NCBI GenBank assembly: GCA_910585295.1
Contig: CAJUDE010000010.1
Coordinates: 1 to 58,864 of the forward strand
From: an uncultured Lachnospiraceae bacterium
GTDB taxonomy: Bacteria > Bacillota > Clostridia > Lachnospirales > Lachnospiraceae
DNA length: 58,864 bases
Reading direction: 5' to 3'
Numbering within the stretch: position 1 is the stretch's first letter; every line of letters begins with the position of its first letter. Shown one piece after another: positions 41,934-50,870 of the stretch. The translations under genes and the position numbers were made by a program. The notes beneath the pieces are model-generated. The model did no database searches, was not told the DNA's origin, and saw only the letters and a program-made list of their open reading frames with translations.

Positions 41934-42572
41934 ATGTCCCCCACAGAAATTTATTATGAGAACCTTGCAGCCACTGCCATTAAAAACCTGGAAAAAAGGC
42001 ATTTTGAATGCCACTATTGCAAAACTGCAGAGGAAGCCGTAACGCTGGCCTCTGAGCTGGTGCCTTCTGGCAGCACCGTCTCTTTTGGAGGCTCCATGAC
42101 ATTAGCGGAATCCGGCATGGCCGACGCCCTCAAGCAGCGTAGCGACATTACGCTATTAGACCGAAGCACGGCAGGCTCACCCGAAGAGGTAAAGGAAATC
42201 TACCACAAGTCGCTCAATGCAGATTATTATTTTATGAGCAGCAACGCCATCACTACGGATGGGGAACTGGTGAACATCGACGGCACCGGGAACCGTGCGG
42301 CGGCGCTTATCTATGGGCCGGAACATGTGGTAATCCTTGCAGGCATGAACAAAGTGTCACCCTCATTGGAAGAAGCAGTTTCCCGGGTAAAAAACGTTGC
42401 TTCCCCCATGAACGCCAACCGCTTAAACCGAAAAACCCCTTGTGCGGCAACCGGCTTATGCTCCGACTGCCTAAGCCCAGACTGCATTTGCTCCCATACC
42501 GTCATTACTAGGAAGAGCGCGCCAGAAAAACGGATTAAAGTTATATTAATCGGGGAATCCCTGGGCTATTAA
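41934..42572 (+). CDS. LUD-domain protein (LutC/YkgG-like)
   Basis: Soluble protein of 212 residues with the LUD fold (formerly DUF162). Motifs include TVSFGGSMTLAESGMADALK, ADYYFMSSNAITTDGELVNI and GTGNRAAALIYGPEHVVILA. The C-terminus has a Cys cluster (TPCAATGLCSDCLSPDCICS) that could hold an Fe-S or zinc site. LUD proteins take part in lactate utilisation (LutBC) and related oxidations. LutA and LutB are absent here, so it is a stand-alone member of unknown substrate. A gaaaggagc ribosome-binding site precedes the ATG. Confidence 0.85.
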   Translation: MSPTEIYYENLAATAIKNLEKRHFECHYCKTAEEAVTLASELVPSGSTVSFGGSMTLAESGMADALKQRSDITLLDRSTAGSPEEVKEIYHKSLNADYYFMSSNAITTDGELVNIDGTGNRAAALIYGPEHVVILAGMNKVSPSLEEAVSRVKNVASPMNANRLNRKTPCAATGLCSDCLSPDCICSHTVITRKSAPEKRIKVILIGESLGY

Positions 42573-42656
42573 AATTTGGTTAAGAAAGGCTGCAGGGCGC
42601 GTTTACTGCAGTACACCATGGGTATACTGTGGTACAGCTATTTTAAGCATACGCCG

Positions 42657-43226
42657 CTACACTTCCAGTTTCAAATTCATTTCCTCTTCTGCCTGCTGCT
42701 TAAATTCTGCCAGCTGATCCTGGTTCGGCACAGGCAGCTCTTCAATAGACTGTACGCCAAAACTCCTTAAAAACTCCTCTGTTGTCCCAAACAGCAGAGG
42801 CCTCCCCGGCGCGTCCAGCCTTCCTAGCTCACAGACCAGGTTGTATTCCACCAGCTTATTGACCGCATGGGCGCAGCTCACCCCCCGGATCTTTTCAACC
42901 TCCAGCCTGGTAATGGGCTGCTTATAAGCGATAATGGAAAGCGTCTCCAACAACACATCCGTCAATACATGGCGTTTGGGCTGCTTGGCAACTTTAACCA
43001 AATATTCATATATTTCTTTTTTGGTACACAACTGGACGGAGCCTTCCATCTCAATAATTTCAATGCCCCGTTCCTCAGACTGGTACCGCTGCCGCATTTT
43101 CTGCAAAATATCCCTAACTTCCTCCTGGCTTATCCCTAACGCTTCCGCCAGCTTAGGCACTTCCACAGACTCGCCCATGGCAAATAAAATCCCTTCAATT
43201 ATTGCTTCCTGCTTTTCCAATTTCAT
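42657..43226 (-). CDS. scpB: Segregation and condensation protein B
   Basis: Kleisin-interacting winged-helix protein of 189 residues that partners ScpA and SMC in chromosome condensation and segregation. Motifs are AIIEGILFAMGESVEVPKLA near the start, LLETLSIIAYKQPITRLEVE and IRGVSCAHAVNKLVEYNLVC. The start at 43226 (MKLEKQEA) has an aaggagtc ribosome-binding site; the frame to 43316 is longer without support. It lies downstream of scpA with about 96 bases between. The C-terminus is acidic, as usual. Confidence 0.94.
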   Translation of the reverse strand: MKLEKQEAIIEGILFAMGESVEVPKLAEALGISQEEVRDILQKMRQRYQSEERGIEIIEMEGSVQLCTKKEIYEYLVKVAKQPKRHVLTDVLLETLSIIAYKQPITRLEVEKIRGVSCAHAVNKLVEYNLVCELGRLDAPGRPLLFGTTEEFLRSFGVQSIEELPVPNQDQLAEFKQQAEEEMNLKLEV

Positions 43227-43322
43227 GTTGTCCTGACTCCTTATGCCAACATCTTGCTTATCCCTGCTGTCTGCATATTGCCGTGGCAGTAAAACATTGT
43301 GTTTTCCCTTTCCCAAAAACTA

Positions 43323-44066
43323 TCAACCGCCAGAGCTATAAATCACAATATCATCAAAAATATGTTCCTGGAAAATATGTATTTTGCCCATCTTCATCAA
43401 TTCCAAAACAGATAAAAACATAACAATCACTTCCATCTTACTGCTTTGGGACTCCAACAGCCCCCGAAAGCTGAAACGGCTGTGGGTGAGCGCATATTGT
43501 TCCAAATACTCCATCCGCTCCTCCAAAGACACCTCTTCCTTTTCTATTTTTCCGAACTTGGAACGGATAGGGTCTATTTTGTTCTCCTGCTTCCTTATCA
43601 CAGAGCGGAAAATTGCATTGAGCTTTTTTAACGTAAGCCCGGACATCAGCTCCTGTAAATCCACCGGCTCCTCATACTTCCTTACCTCTTCTGGGACAGT
43701 AGGCATTTTAAACAATGCCCGCTGCGCGTCCATCTGCCTGTCCTTTAATTCATACGACATGCATTTATACATTTTATATTCCAAAAGCTTCTGCACCAGT
43801 TCCGCCCTTGGGTCTTCCTTCTCTTCCTCCGCCTCTTCCTTAGGGAGCAGCATCCTGGATTTAATGTCAAGGAGCGTGGCTGCCATTACCAGAAATTCAC
43901 TGACCACATCCAAATCCTGCCTCTGCATCTCATTGATGTACTCCATATACTGGTTGGTAATCTCCACAATCGGAATATCATAAATATTCACTTTATTCTT
44001 TTCCAACAAATGTAAAAGTAAGTCCAAAGGCCCCTCAAACACCTGCAGCTTCACCGTCAAATCCAT
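43323..44066 (-). CDS. scpA: Segregation and condensation protein A
   Basis: Kleisin subunit of the SMC-ScpAB condensin, 247 residues. The N-terminal signature VFEGPLDLLLHLLEKNKVNI binds the SMC neck. The middle is an acidic linker, and the C-terminal winged helix (SKMEVIVMFLSVLELMKMGK) binds the SMC head. The ATG at 44066 has a gaggaaggg ribosome-binding site. It precedes scpB on the same strand, the usual order in Firmicutes. Confidence 0.95.
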   Translation of the reverse strand: MDLTVKLQVFEGPLDLLLHLLEKNKVNIYDIPIVEITNQYMEYINEMQRQDLDVVSEFLVMAATLLDIKSRMLLPKEEAEEEKEDPRAELVQKLLEYKMYKCMSYELKDRQMDAQRALFKMPTVPEEVRKYEEPVDLQELMSGLTLKKLNAIFRSVIRKQENKIDPIRSKFGKIEKEEVSLEERMEYLEQYALTHSRFSFRGLLESQSSKMEVIVMFLSVLELMKMGKIHIFQEHIFDDIVIYSSGG

Positions 44067-44173
44067 GGTATCCCTTCCTCTAAACAGCACTGCCCTATAT
44101 TCTACCTGTATCTGCTATTTTTTTCAAGGGAAATTTTGTCACCTATGCCCGCACCGTATTTCGAGAACCAAGC

Positions 44174-45049
44174 TTAACTGTTGCCCTGCGTTTTTTGCGC
44201 TGGCAAAAGCTTTACCCAAAGAAGCTCCGCCCGGTTAAAAATCCGTACATGGAATGTATGGGTGCCAAGGCCTTTGCTGATAATCACGTTTTTATCCCCC
44301 TCCTGGAACCTGCCCGCGTCGTATTTGGGGAACCACGTAAGCTGCGGGGAGATCAAGCTCCCAATGCCTGGGATGCGAATCAGCCCCCCATGGTTATGCC
44401 CGCAAAAGGCCACATCCGCCCCCCAACGGAGGTATTCCCGGGCATAAGCCGGGTTGTGGGCAAGCAGAATCTGGAACGCCCCTTCTTTCTGCCTTGGCAG
44501 GCGTTCCTTTAGGTAATCCTTTTTTAACGGGACAATCCTTCCCTTTTCATAATAATCCAATTCCAGCTCCAACGCAGACAGTTGGACTTTATTCTGGCTC
44601 AGGAAAATTTCCTGGCTTTCCGTTTCCATAACGGTAACCCCCGCCTTTTTTACGTTTTCCAGATACTCCATAAACAGGGCATGGTTTATCCTTCCCGGCT
44701 CCCGCAGCCTGCTCTCATGGTTCCCATAGCTATAATAGACTGGGGCAATTTTCACAAGCCCCTGTAAGGTCTTTAAGGCAGATGCAAAGGTGTCGCTGTA
44801 TTTTGACACCAGCATGTCGCCCGGCACAAAAATTGCCTGTGGCTTAATACGCCCCACCTGCCTTAACAGCCTTTTATTCCCTTTCCCATAAGTGAACCCA
44901 TGCAGGTCTGCAACCACCGCAACATTTACCGGATTTTTTATTTTCACGGAAGCAACCTCATATTTTGTGACCCGGAATTTTGCCAACTCCCATTTTTGCC
45001 ACAGTGCATAGCATGGAACCGCTAAGAATGCCAAAAATAATTTTTTCAT
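44174..45049 (-). CDS. Membrane-anchored metallophosphoesterase
   Basis: Calcineurin-like phosphoesterase of 291 residues with a short N-terminal hydrophobic anchor (KKLFLAFLAVPCYALW). The metal-site motifs run in family order: VAVVADLHGF, VPGDML, SYGNHESR, ILLAHNPAYA and FCGHNHGGLIRIPG, followed by ISKGLGTHTFHVRIFNRAE. It resembles YkuE/YaeI-type enzymes that face the outside or the lipid surface, some of which hydrolyse lipid pyrophosphates. The substrate here is unknown. It has its own ribosome-binding site and is divergent from the DacF-type gene. Confidence 0.87.
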   Translation of the reverse strand: MKKLFLAFLAVPCYALWQKWELAKFRVTKYEVASVKIKNPVNVAVVADLHGFTYGKGNKRLLRQVGRIKPQAIFVPGDMLVSKYSDTFASALKTLQGLVKIAPVYYSYGNHESRLREPGRINHALFMEYLENVKKAGVTVMETESQEIFLSQNKVQLSALELELDYYEKGRIVPLKKDYLKERLPRQKEGAFQILLAHNPAYAREYLRWGADVAFCGHNHGGLIRIPGIGSLISPQLTWFPKYDAGRFQEGDKNVIISKGLGTHTFHVRIFNRAELLWVKLLPAQKTQGNS

Positions 45050-45136
45050 TTCTATTTCCCTTTCTATCTTCTAAAAACGGGGCATATCATACAAGCCCGC
45101 CGCTTAAACTATTATATAACATTTGGAGGTTCTACT

Positions 45137-46333
45137 ATGCGTTGTATATTATCTTTTCTCTTATCTGCATGTTTGCTGTTCCCCTCCCCGCTTCCGACAT
45201 CCGAAGCCCCCGCAGGGCAGCCGCCTGCAGAAGAAGTCACAGTTTCAGCTCCTTCTGTGGCGCTGATGGAAGCCTCGACTGGCCAAGTCATTTACGAAAA
45301 AGATGCCCATACGCCCCTTCACCCTGCCAGCATTACCAAAATTATGACAATGATTCTAATTTTTGACGCGCTAGAAGAAGGGAAAATAGCTTTGGGGGAC
45401 ACAGTTACTGTGTCAGAATATGCCGCAAGCATGGGCGGTTCCCAGGTCTTTTTAGAACCCGGGGAAACCCAGACTGTGGAAACCATGTTAAAATGTATTT
45501 CTGTCGCCAGCGCCAATGATGCCTGTGTGGCAATGGCAGAGCATATCTGTGGGAGCGAGCAGGAATTTGTCAACCAGATGAACCAGCGGGCAAAGGGGCT
45601 TGGCATGGAGCATACCAGTTTTATCAACTGCTGCGGCCTTGACGTGGAAGGCCATATGACCACCGCCTACGACGTGGCGCTGATGTCCAGGGAGTTAATT
45701 TCCAAATACCCCCAGATACATAATTACTGCACGATTTGGATGGAAAACATCACCCATGTTACCCGCAAAGGCTCTTCTGAATTCGGCCTTACCAACACAA
45801 ACAAATTAATCCGGCAGTACCCTTATGCCACCGGCTTAAAAACAGGCTCCACCTCACAGGCAAAATTCTGTGTCTCCGCCACTGCTGAAAAAGACGGGCT
45901 GAAATTAATCGCCGTGATTATGGCTGCCCCAGACCCCAAAATCCGGTTCCAAGACGCGACTACGCTTCTAAATTATGGATTTGGGAAATGCCAGGTCTAT
46001 AAGGACGAAAATAAGGATAAACTCCCTAACCTCCCCATCCAGGGCGGCACAAAAGATGATTCCCCCCTGTCCTATGAATCTGATTTCACTTACCTGGATG
46101 TGGCAGGGTCAGATTTATCTTCCGTGACCAAGGAATTAATTCTGCCTGAATCTTCTAAAGCCCCTGTAAAAAAAGGGCAGACGGCCGGGAAAGCCGTCTA
46201 CAAGCTGAACAAAAAAGAGATAGGGTCCGTCAATCTCCTGTTTGGCAGTGATGTGGAAAAGGCATTGTTCAAAGACTATTTCCTGAAAACACTGGAACAA
46301 TTCCTATTTTGCCAGGCCGATGCAGCCGGGTAG
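45137..46333 (+). CDS. D-alanyl-D-alanine carboxypeptidase (S11, DacF-like)
   Basis: Secreted penicillin-binding protein of 398 residues that removes the terminal D-Ala from peptidoglycan stems. An N-terminal signal sequence (MRCILSFLLSACLLFPSPLP) is followed by the SxxK motif in HPASITKIMT (Ser65, Lys68). SxN is in ISVASANDAC (Ser125-Asn127), and KTG is in GLKTGSTSQAKFC near residue 236. A C-terminal PBP5-like beta domain is at about 300-370, then an amphipathic tail. The ribosome-binding site ttggagg precedes the ATG. No sporulation genes are adjacent, so the dacF name is not assigned. Confidence 0.92.
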   Translation: MRCILSFLLSACLLFPSPLPTSEAPAGQPPAEEVTVSAPSVALMEASTGQVIYEKDAHTPLHPASITKIMTMILIFDALEEGKIALGDTVTVSEYAASMGGSQVFLEPGETQTVETMLKCISVASANDACVAMAEHICGSEQEFVNQMNQRAKGLGMEHTSFINCCGLDVEGHMTTAYDVALMSRELISKYPQIHNYCTIWMENITHVTRKGSSEFGLTNTNKLIRQYPYATGLKTGSTSQAKFCVSATAEKDGLKLIAVIMAAPDPKIRFQDATTLLNYGFGKCQVYKDENKDKLPNLPIQGGTKDDSPLSYESDFTYLDVAGSDLSSVTKELILPESSKAPVKKGQTAGKAVYKLNKKEIGSVNLLFGSDVEKALFKDYFLKTLEQFLFCQADAAG

Positions 46334-46377
46334 GGAAAGATACTTCCCCTGCCCGCCCTATCGGGCATGCCTACAGA

Positions 46378-46469
46378 AAGCCGACCCTCGTTGCAGCCTG
46401 CGCCAGAGGTTAAAAAATCTGCATAAAGCAAACGGCAGCAGGAAGCCGACCCTCGTTGCAGCCTGCGCC
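46378..46469. repeat. 27-bp exact direct repeat
   Basis: The 27 bases from 46378 to 46404 (beginning aagccgaccctcgttgcagc) are repeated exactly at 46443-46469. They lie in the gap between the convergent DacF-like and cardiolipin synthase genes. Function unknown; possibly a further small intergenic repeat family. Confidence 0.75.
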
Positions 46470-46481
46470 GAGGATTGCCTT

Positions 46482-48020
46482 TTACAACAACGGGGCAAAC
46501 AAGCGCATGACGCCCTGGAGGGTACGGATGGCCGCCGGGCGTTTGTGGCAAAAATCCATATTGATCTCTTCTGATTCCCCCATAGTCGCCGCCATATCTT
46601 CCTTCACCTGCATGACAGCCTTGGAACGGTACATCCAGACGCCGCATTCAAAATGCAGGTACAGGCTGCGGTAATCCAGGTTCACGCTCCCCACAACCGC
46701 CACCTCGTCATCACACACAAAACATTTTGCATGGAGGAACCCAGGGTTATACTGGTAAATCCGGACCCCGCATTCTAACAGCGGCTCATAATAGGATTGG
46801 CTAATCCAGTATACAATCCGTTTGTCCGGGATGCCTGGCATCAAAATCCGCACATCCACGCCGCTTTTTGCCGTATTTTGCAGCGCCTTCAATATTTCAT
46901 CATCTGGGATTAGGTAGGGGGTAAAAATATAGACATATTTTTTGGCGCGGTTAATGATGTTCATATAAATATTTTCCCCCACATTCTCATGGTCTAACGG
47001 GCTGTCCGTATAAGGCTGCACATACCCATCTGACTGAAACGGCCTGGTCTGATAGCGGGAAGGGAAAAACTGGCTTAAATCCCTTTCCTTCGCCTTGGTG
47101 ATATAATCCCACATCTCCAGGAACATAACCGTAAAGCTCCAGACCCCTTCCCCTTCCAAACGGATCCCCGTATCTTTCCAATACCCAAACCGCTTCACTT
47201 TATTGATGTATTCATCCGCCAAATTAATCCCGCCTGTAAACCCCACTTTTCCATCCGCCACCAGGATTTTCCTGTGGTCGCGGTTATTCATAATCACAGA
47301 CATCACGGGGTACAAGGGGTTAAACCGGACGCATTGTATGCCCCATCCCTGCATTTTTAGGTAATATTTTTCAGGGAGTGTGGTCACGCACCCAAAATCA
47401 TCATAAATAAAGCGCACATCCAAGCCCTGCGCCGCCTTGCGCTTTAGGATTTCTAGTATCTTCCCAAACATATGCCCTTCTTCTACAATAAAATATTCCA
47501 TAAAAATAAAATGCTCCGCCTCCTCTAAAGCCTGCAGCAGGTCAGGGAACATTTTTTCCCCGGAAGGGTAATATTGGGTTTCTGTGTTTTTATAGACTGG
47601 GTAGCCAGCCCATTCCCTGACATATTTCGACTGGCGGTAGACAGACAAATCCTGCTCCATCAGCTCTTCCAACAAATCCTGATGCTCTGGCAGGCTCTTC
47701 TCTATCTCGCAATTCACCGCTTCCATACGCTTCCTGGTAGGCCTGGTCAATTCCGACCGCCCAAAAATAAAATACACCAATAGCCCCACAATAGGGATTG
47801 CCAGGATTACAACAGTCCATGCAATCTTATAAGATAAATTGCTCCTTTTATTCACTATCAGCAGCACAACAAAAATAGCCGCTATATCAATGGCTGTGTT
47901 GAAAAATGCATAACGCATCTGGAACCCATACAAAAACGACAGCAGCCAGCACAATTGCACTAAAATTGCAAGCGCCACAATTGTTGCCCTGCCCAATAAA
48001 AACTTTTTGACTTTCTTCAT
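46482..48020 (-). CDS. cls: Cardiolipin synthase
   Basis: Membrane phospholipase-D-family enzyme of 512 residues that makes cardiolipin from phosphatidylglycerol. Two N-terminal membrane segments (about 10-30 and 36-58, plus IAWTVVILAIPIVGLLVYFI) precede two HKD motifs: RDHRKILVADGKVGFTGGIN and LHAKCFVCDDEVAVVGSVNL, the latter followed by DYRSLYLHFE. The start at 48020 (MKKVKKFLLG) has an aagaggtgg ribosome-binding site; the frame to 48110 overlaps the protease gene and is unlikely. Downstream is a duplicated 27-bp repeat. Confidence 0.94.
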   Translation of the reverse strand: MKKVKKFLLGRATIVALAILVQLCWLLSFLYGFQMRYAFFNTAIDIAAIFVVLLIVNKRSNLSYKIAWTVVILAIPIVGLLVYFIFGRSELTRPTRKRMEAVNCEIEKSLPEHQDLLEELMEQDLSVYRQSKYVREWAGYPVYKNTETQYYPSGEKMFPDLLQALEEAEHFIFMEYFIVEEGHMFGKILEILKRKAAQGLDVRFIYDDFGCVTTLPEKYYLKMQGWGIQCVRFNPLYPVMSVIMNNRDHRKILVADGKVGFTGGINLADEYINKVKRFGYWKDTGIRLEGEGVWSFTVMFLEMWDYITKAKERDLSQFFPSRYQTRPFQSDGYVQPYTDSPLDHENVGENIYMNIINRAKKYVYIFTPYLIPDDEILKALQNTAKSGVDVRILMPGIPDKRIVYWISQSYYEPLLECGVRIYQYNPGFLHAKCFVCDDEVAVVGSVNLDYRSLYLHFECGVWMYRSKAVMQVKEDMAATMGESEEINMDFCHKRPAAIRTLQGVMRLFAPLL

Positions 48021-48076
48021 TAAACCACCTCTTACGCCTGGCGCGTCTGCCGCCATTTTGCGTTGGTGACATTTTA

Positions 48077-48964
48077 TCACAATAACCTTCCAATGTCTAC
48101 CATCCCCCATCCTTGTTTTGATAAAGGAAGGCCTAAATCCACCGTCCGTTTGTACAGCCTGAGCTTAACGTCCGCTGGGGAAAAATGGGGGTATTTGCTT
48201 AACAGCAGGGCAATGCTCCCGCTTACCATGGGGGCTGCCATAGAGGTTCCGGTTTTCTGCGTATACATTACAGGGTAGGGCGCGCAGCTTGTGACATTCG
48301 TCCCAGGCAGCACCAGCTCTGGCTTCACCACGCAATGCTCTGTAGGGCCGCGCCCAGAATAATTGGGCTTTAACGGGGATTTCCCGATTTGTTCCCTTGT
48401 ATCGTCAAAACAGCCCACTGTAATGACTTTCCGGCAAATCCCCGGCACAGTGATGCTATTTTCCCCAGGCCCATTATTCCCTGCCGCCGCTACCACTACC
48501 AAATCGTTGTCCCAGGCATATTCCACCGATTGGAGCAGGCGTATGCGTTCCCTGCTCTCTGCATGAAGCACCATCCCAATTGAAATATTTACTATCCTAA
48601 TATGGTAAACCTTCCGGTACTGCACCAGCCAGTCAATTGCCTGCACCACATGTTCTGTGTTCCCATTCCCTTTATGGTCCAATATTTTTAAAATTATAAA
48701 ATGGCAGCGGGGGGCAATCCCCATATATTTCCCGTCCGACGCCCCGCCGTCACCGCCAATAATCCCAGCGATATGGGTGCCATGCCCATTGTCGTCATAG
48801 AGGGAAGCCCTCCCCCTGACATAATCCTGGAAACAGACAACTCTATGTTCAAAATCCGGGTGGGGGTAAATCCCTGTATCCAGCACAGCAATGCCTATTT
48901 CCTCCCCATAATAGCCCTTCTCATAGGCCCGCCCGGCATTGATAATTTTTCTTACTCTGTCCAT
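48077..48964 (-). CDS. Subtilisin-like serine protease (S8), cytoplasmic type
   Basis: Protease of about 295 residues with the complete catalytic triad in family motifs: Asp in IGIAVLDTGIYPHPDF, His in DDNGHGTHIAGIIGG and Ser in KTGTSMAAPMVSGSIALLLS. The oxyanion Asn is in VVAAAGNNGPG. There is no signal peptide or propeptide, so it is probably intracellular, like Isp-type proteases. The start at 48964 (MDRVRKII) has a weak aaagaga ribosome-binding site; 49036 is an alternative. It precedes cls on the same strand, separated by 56 bases. Confidence 0.88.
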   Translation of the reverse strand: MDRVRKIINAGRAYEKGYYGEEIGIAVLDTGIYPHPDFEHRVVCFQDYVRGRASLYDDNGHGTHIAGIIGGDGGASDGKYMGIAPRCHFIILKILDHKGNGNTEHVVQAIDWLVQYRKVYHIRIVNISIGMVLHAESRERIRLLQSVEYAWDNDLVVVAAAGNNGPGENSITVPGICRKVITVGCFDDTREQIGKSPLKPNYSGRGPTEHCVVKPELVLPGTNVTSCAPYPVMYTQKTGTSMAAPMVSGSIALLLSKYPHFSPADVKLRLYKRTVDLGLPLSKQGWGMVDIGRLL

Positions 48965-49155
48965 GTCATTCTCTTTTTCTATTAGTATATGCGCCCTCAG
49001 TGCAGCATTGCATGGATTCCCAGTGAAACGTCCCATGCAGGCTTTTCCTAAAAAGTATTTACTTTTAAAATCTCCCGTAGTATGATATTCATAATTTTAA
49101 GGCTGACGGCGCCAGCCTGCAGCCAACAATATTATTTGAGAAAGGCGGAATAAAA

Positions 49156-50184
49156 ATGAATACAACTGTTACCCTTGGGAAAACTGGAATCACTGTCAAC
49201 AAAAACGGTTTTGGCGCGCTGCCCATCCAGCGTATCTCCACGGTGGACGCCGGGAAGCTGCTGCGCAAAGCATTCGATGGGGGCATCACCTTCTTTGACA
49301 CCGCACGGTTTTATACGGACAGCGAGGCAAAAATTGGGGAAGCCCTATCTTCCGTCCGCAGCCAGATCTATATTGCCACCAAAACAGGGGCGCAGGACGC
49401 AGAAGGCTTCTGGAAAGACCTGCACACCAGCCTGTCCTTGTTAAAAACAGACTACATAGACCTTTACCAGTTCCACAACCCCTCTTTTTGCCCGAAGCCT
49501 GGCGACGGCACCGGCCTTTATGAAGCAATGGAAGAAGCCAAAAAGCAAGGGAAGGTCCGCCATATTGGCATTACCAACCATCGGCTGAAAATTGCCCATG
49601 AAGCCATTGACAGCGGGTTATATGAGACATTGCAGTTCCCGTTCTGCTACCTTGCCACAGAAAAAGACGTGGAAATCGTCACGCGCTGCCAAAAAGAAAA
49701 CATTGGGTTTATCTCCATGAAAGCGATGTCTGGAGGCCTAATCACCAATTCTGCCGCCGCTTACGCATTCCAGGCACAATATGCCAATGCGCTGCCAATT
49801 TGGGGCATCCAGCGGGAATCCGAACTAGATGAGTTTTTAAGCTACATCGCCAACCCACCCGCCATGACCTCAGAGCTTTCTGGGCTGATTTCCCTAGACC
49901 GGGAACAGCTTGCCGGGAACTTCTGCCGGGGCTGCGGCTATTGCGTCCCCACCTGCCCTGCCGGGATTGAAATCAATAACTGCGCCAGGATGTCACTGCT
50001 TTTGCGGCGTTCCCCTTCAGAGCTTCAGCTTACCCCGCAAGCCCAGGAGAAAATGAAAAAAATTGAAAGCTGCGTCAACTGCGGCCAATGCAAGTCGCAC
50101 TGCCCTTATGGGCTGGACACCCCGGCGCTGCTGCAGGAAAACTACAAAGATTACCAGGAAGTGCTGGCAGGCAAGCCCCTATAA
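49156..50184 (+). CDS. Aldo/keto reductase with C-terminal 4Fe-4S domain
   Basis: Protein of 342 residues. An AKR barrel (about 1-260) has the catalytic Asp and Tyr in FFDTARFYTDSEAKIGEAL, Lys in YIATKTGAQ and His in DLYQFHNPS. A ferredoxin-like C-terminus has two Cys motifs, CRGCGYCVPTCPAGIEI and CVNCGQCKSHCPYGLDTP. This fused form is common in anaerobes and is thought to couple carbonyl or alcohol redox chemistry to Fe-S electron transfer. The physiological substrate is unknown. The ribosome-binding site gagaaagg precedes the ATG. It is monocistronic and convergent with the GNAT gene. Confidence 0.9.
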   Translation: MNTTVTLGKTGITVNKNGFGALPIQRISTVDAGKLLRKAFDGGITFFDTARFYTDSEAKIGEALSSVRSQIYIATKTGAQDAEGFWKDLHTSLSLLKTDYIDLYQFHNPSFCPKPGDGTGLYEAMEEAKKQGKVRHIGITNHRLKIAHEAIDSGLYETLQFPFCYLATEKDVEIVTRCQKENIGFISMKAMSGGLITNSAAAYAFQAQYANALPIWGIQRESELDEFLSYIANPPAMTSELSGLISLDREQLAGNFCRGCGYCVPTCPAGIEINNCARMSLLLRRSPSELQLTPQAQEKMKKIESCVNCGQCKSHCPYGLDTPALLQENYKDYQEVLAGKPL

Positions 50185-50188
50185 GCTG

Positions 50189-50722
50189 CTACAATACATA
50201 CTCCAACTGGCAGTCGCACGGCTCTGCTGCATAAAGCGCTTCATTATATTCTTCTGCCTCCACACACCCCAAAGCATGGTAGAACGCCTGTGTCTCTTCG
50301 GATGAGTGGGCAGATATATATAATTTCCCAGCGCCCAGCTTCCTGCCTGCCGCTATGGCGCATTGAAACAATTCTTTCCCATATCCTTGATTCCTGCATC
50401 CATAAGATACGTGGATGCAGGAAAGTTGGACATATTGCCTGCTGGAGCCAAAATGCCCGCTTTCCACAGAGGCAAACCCCATTAATTTCCCATCCTCAAA
50501 ACAGCCGAATACAAACCCTCCGGTGTTTACCGTATTTTTCAAACATTTTACCAAAAATTTATATTCCGCTTCCTTCCACTCTTCCACAAAAGGGATTTCT
50601 TTCAGCTTCCACCCGTCCGCTTCTTTGCGCCAGCAGCGCGTTACCTTTTGGTAACGTTTAAAATGCTGAAATAATTCAAGGCTAATTTCTGGTTCTGATA
50701 AAATTCCATATGTAACTTCCAT
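50189..50722 (-). CDS. GNAT-family N-acetyltransferase
   Basis: Soluble acetyl-CoA-dependent acyltransferase of 177 residues. The acetyl-CoA motif is IHVSYGCRNQGYGKELFQCA (R/Q-x-x-G-x-G/A form). KLYISAHSSEETQAFYHALG forms the C-terminal strand-helix, as in typical GNATs. The acceptor is unknown. The ribosome-binding site caaaggaaaa before the ATG lies in the last unit of a 36-37 bp tandem repeat, which links the gene to the upstream proA. It is therefore probably read from proA mRNA. Confidence 0.85.
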   Translation of the reverse strand: MEVTYGILSEPEISLELFQHFKRYQKVTRCWRKEADGWKLKEIPFVEEWKEAEYKFLVKCLKNTVNTGGFVFGCFEDGKLMGFASVESGHFGSSRQYVQLSCIHVSYGCRNQGYGKELFQCAIAAGRKLGAGKLYISAHSSEETQAFYHALGCVEAEEYNEALYAAEPCDCQLEYVL

Positions 50723-50723
50723 T

Positions 50724-50870
50724 TTTCCTTTGTCCCCTGTTATTCTATGTCCTTACCATTTTTCCTTTGCCCCCTATTATTCTATGTCCTTACCTGTTTT
50801 CCTTTGTCCCCTGTTATTCTATGTCCTTACCTGTTTTCCTTTGTCCCCTGTTATTCTATGTCCTTACCTG
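50724..50870. repeat. Four tandem 36-37 bp repeats between proA and the GNAT gene
   Basis: Units start at 50724, 50760, 50797 and 50834, each beginning ttttcctttgtcccc or ttttcctttgccccc. On the minus strand every unit carries GGTAAGGACATAG, whose TAG in the first-read unit is the proA stop codon (50856-50858), and ACAAAGGAAAA, which in the last unit is the GNAT ribosome-binding site. The array probably arose by duplication of the proA 3' end and can vary in copy number. Confidence 0.9.

Noticed and set aside
50724..50870. CRISPR-like array
   Set aside because: The 36-37 bp units are directly adjacent with no unique spacers, and no cas genes are present.
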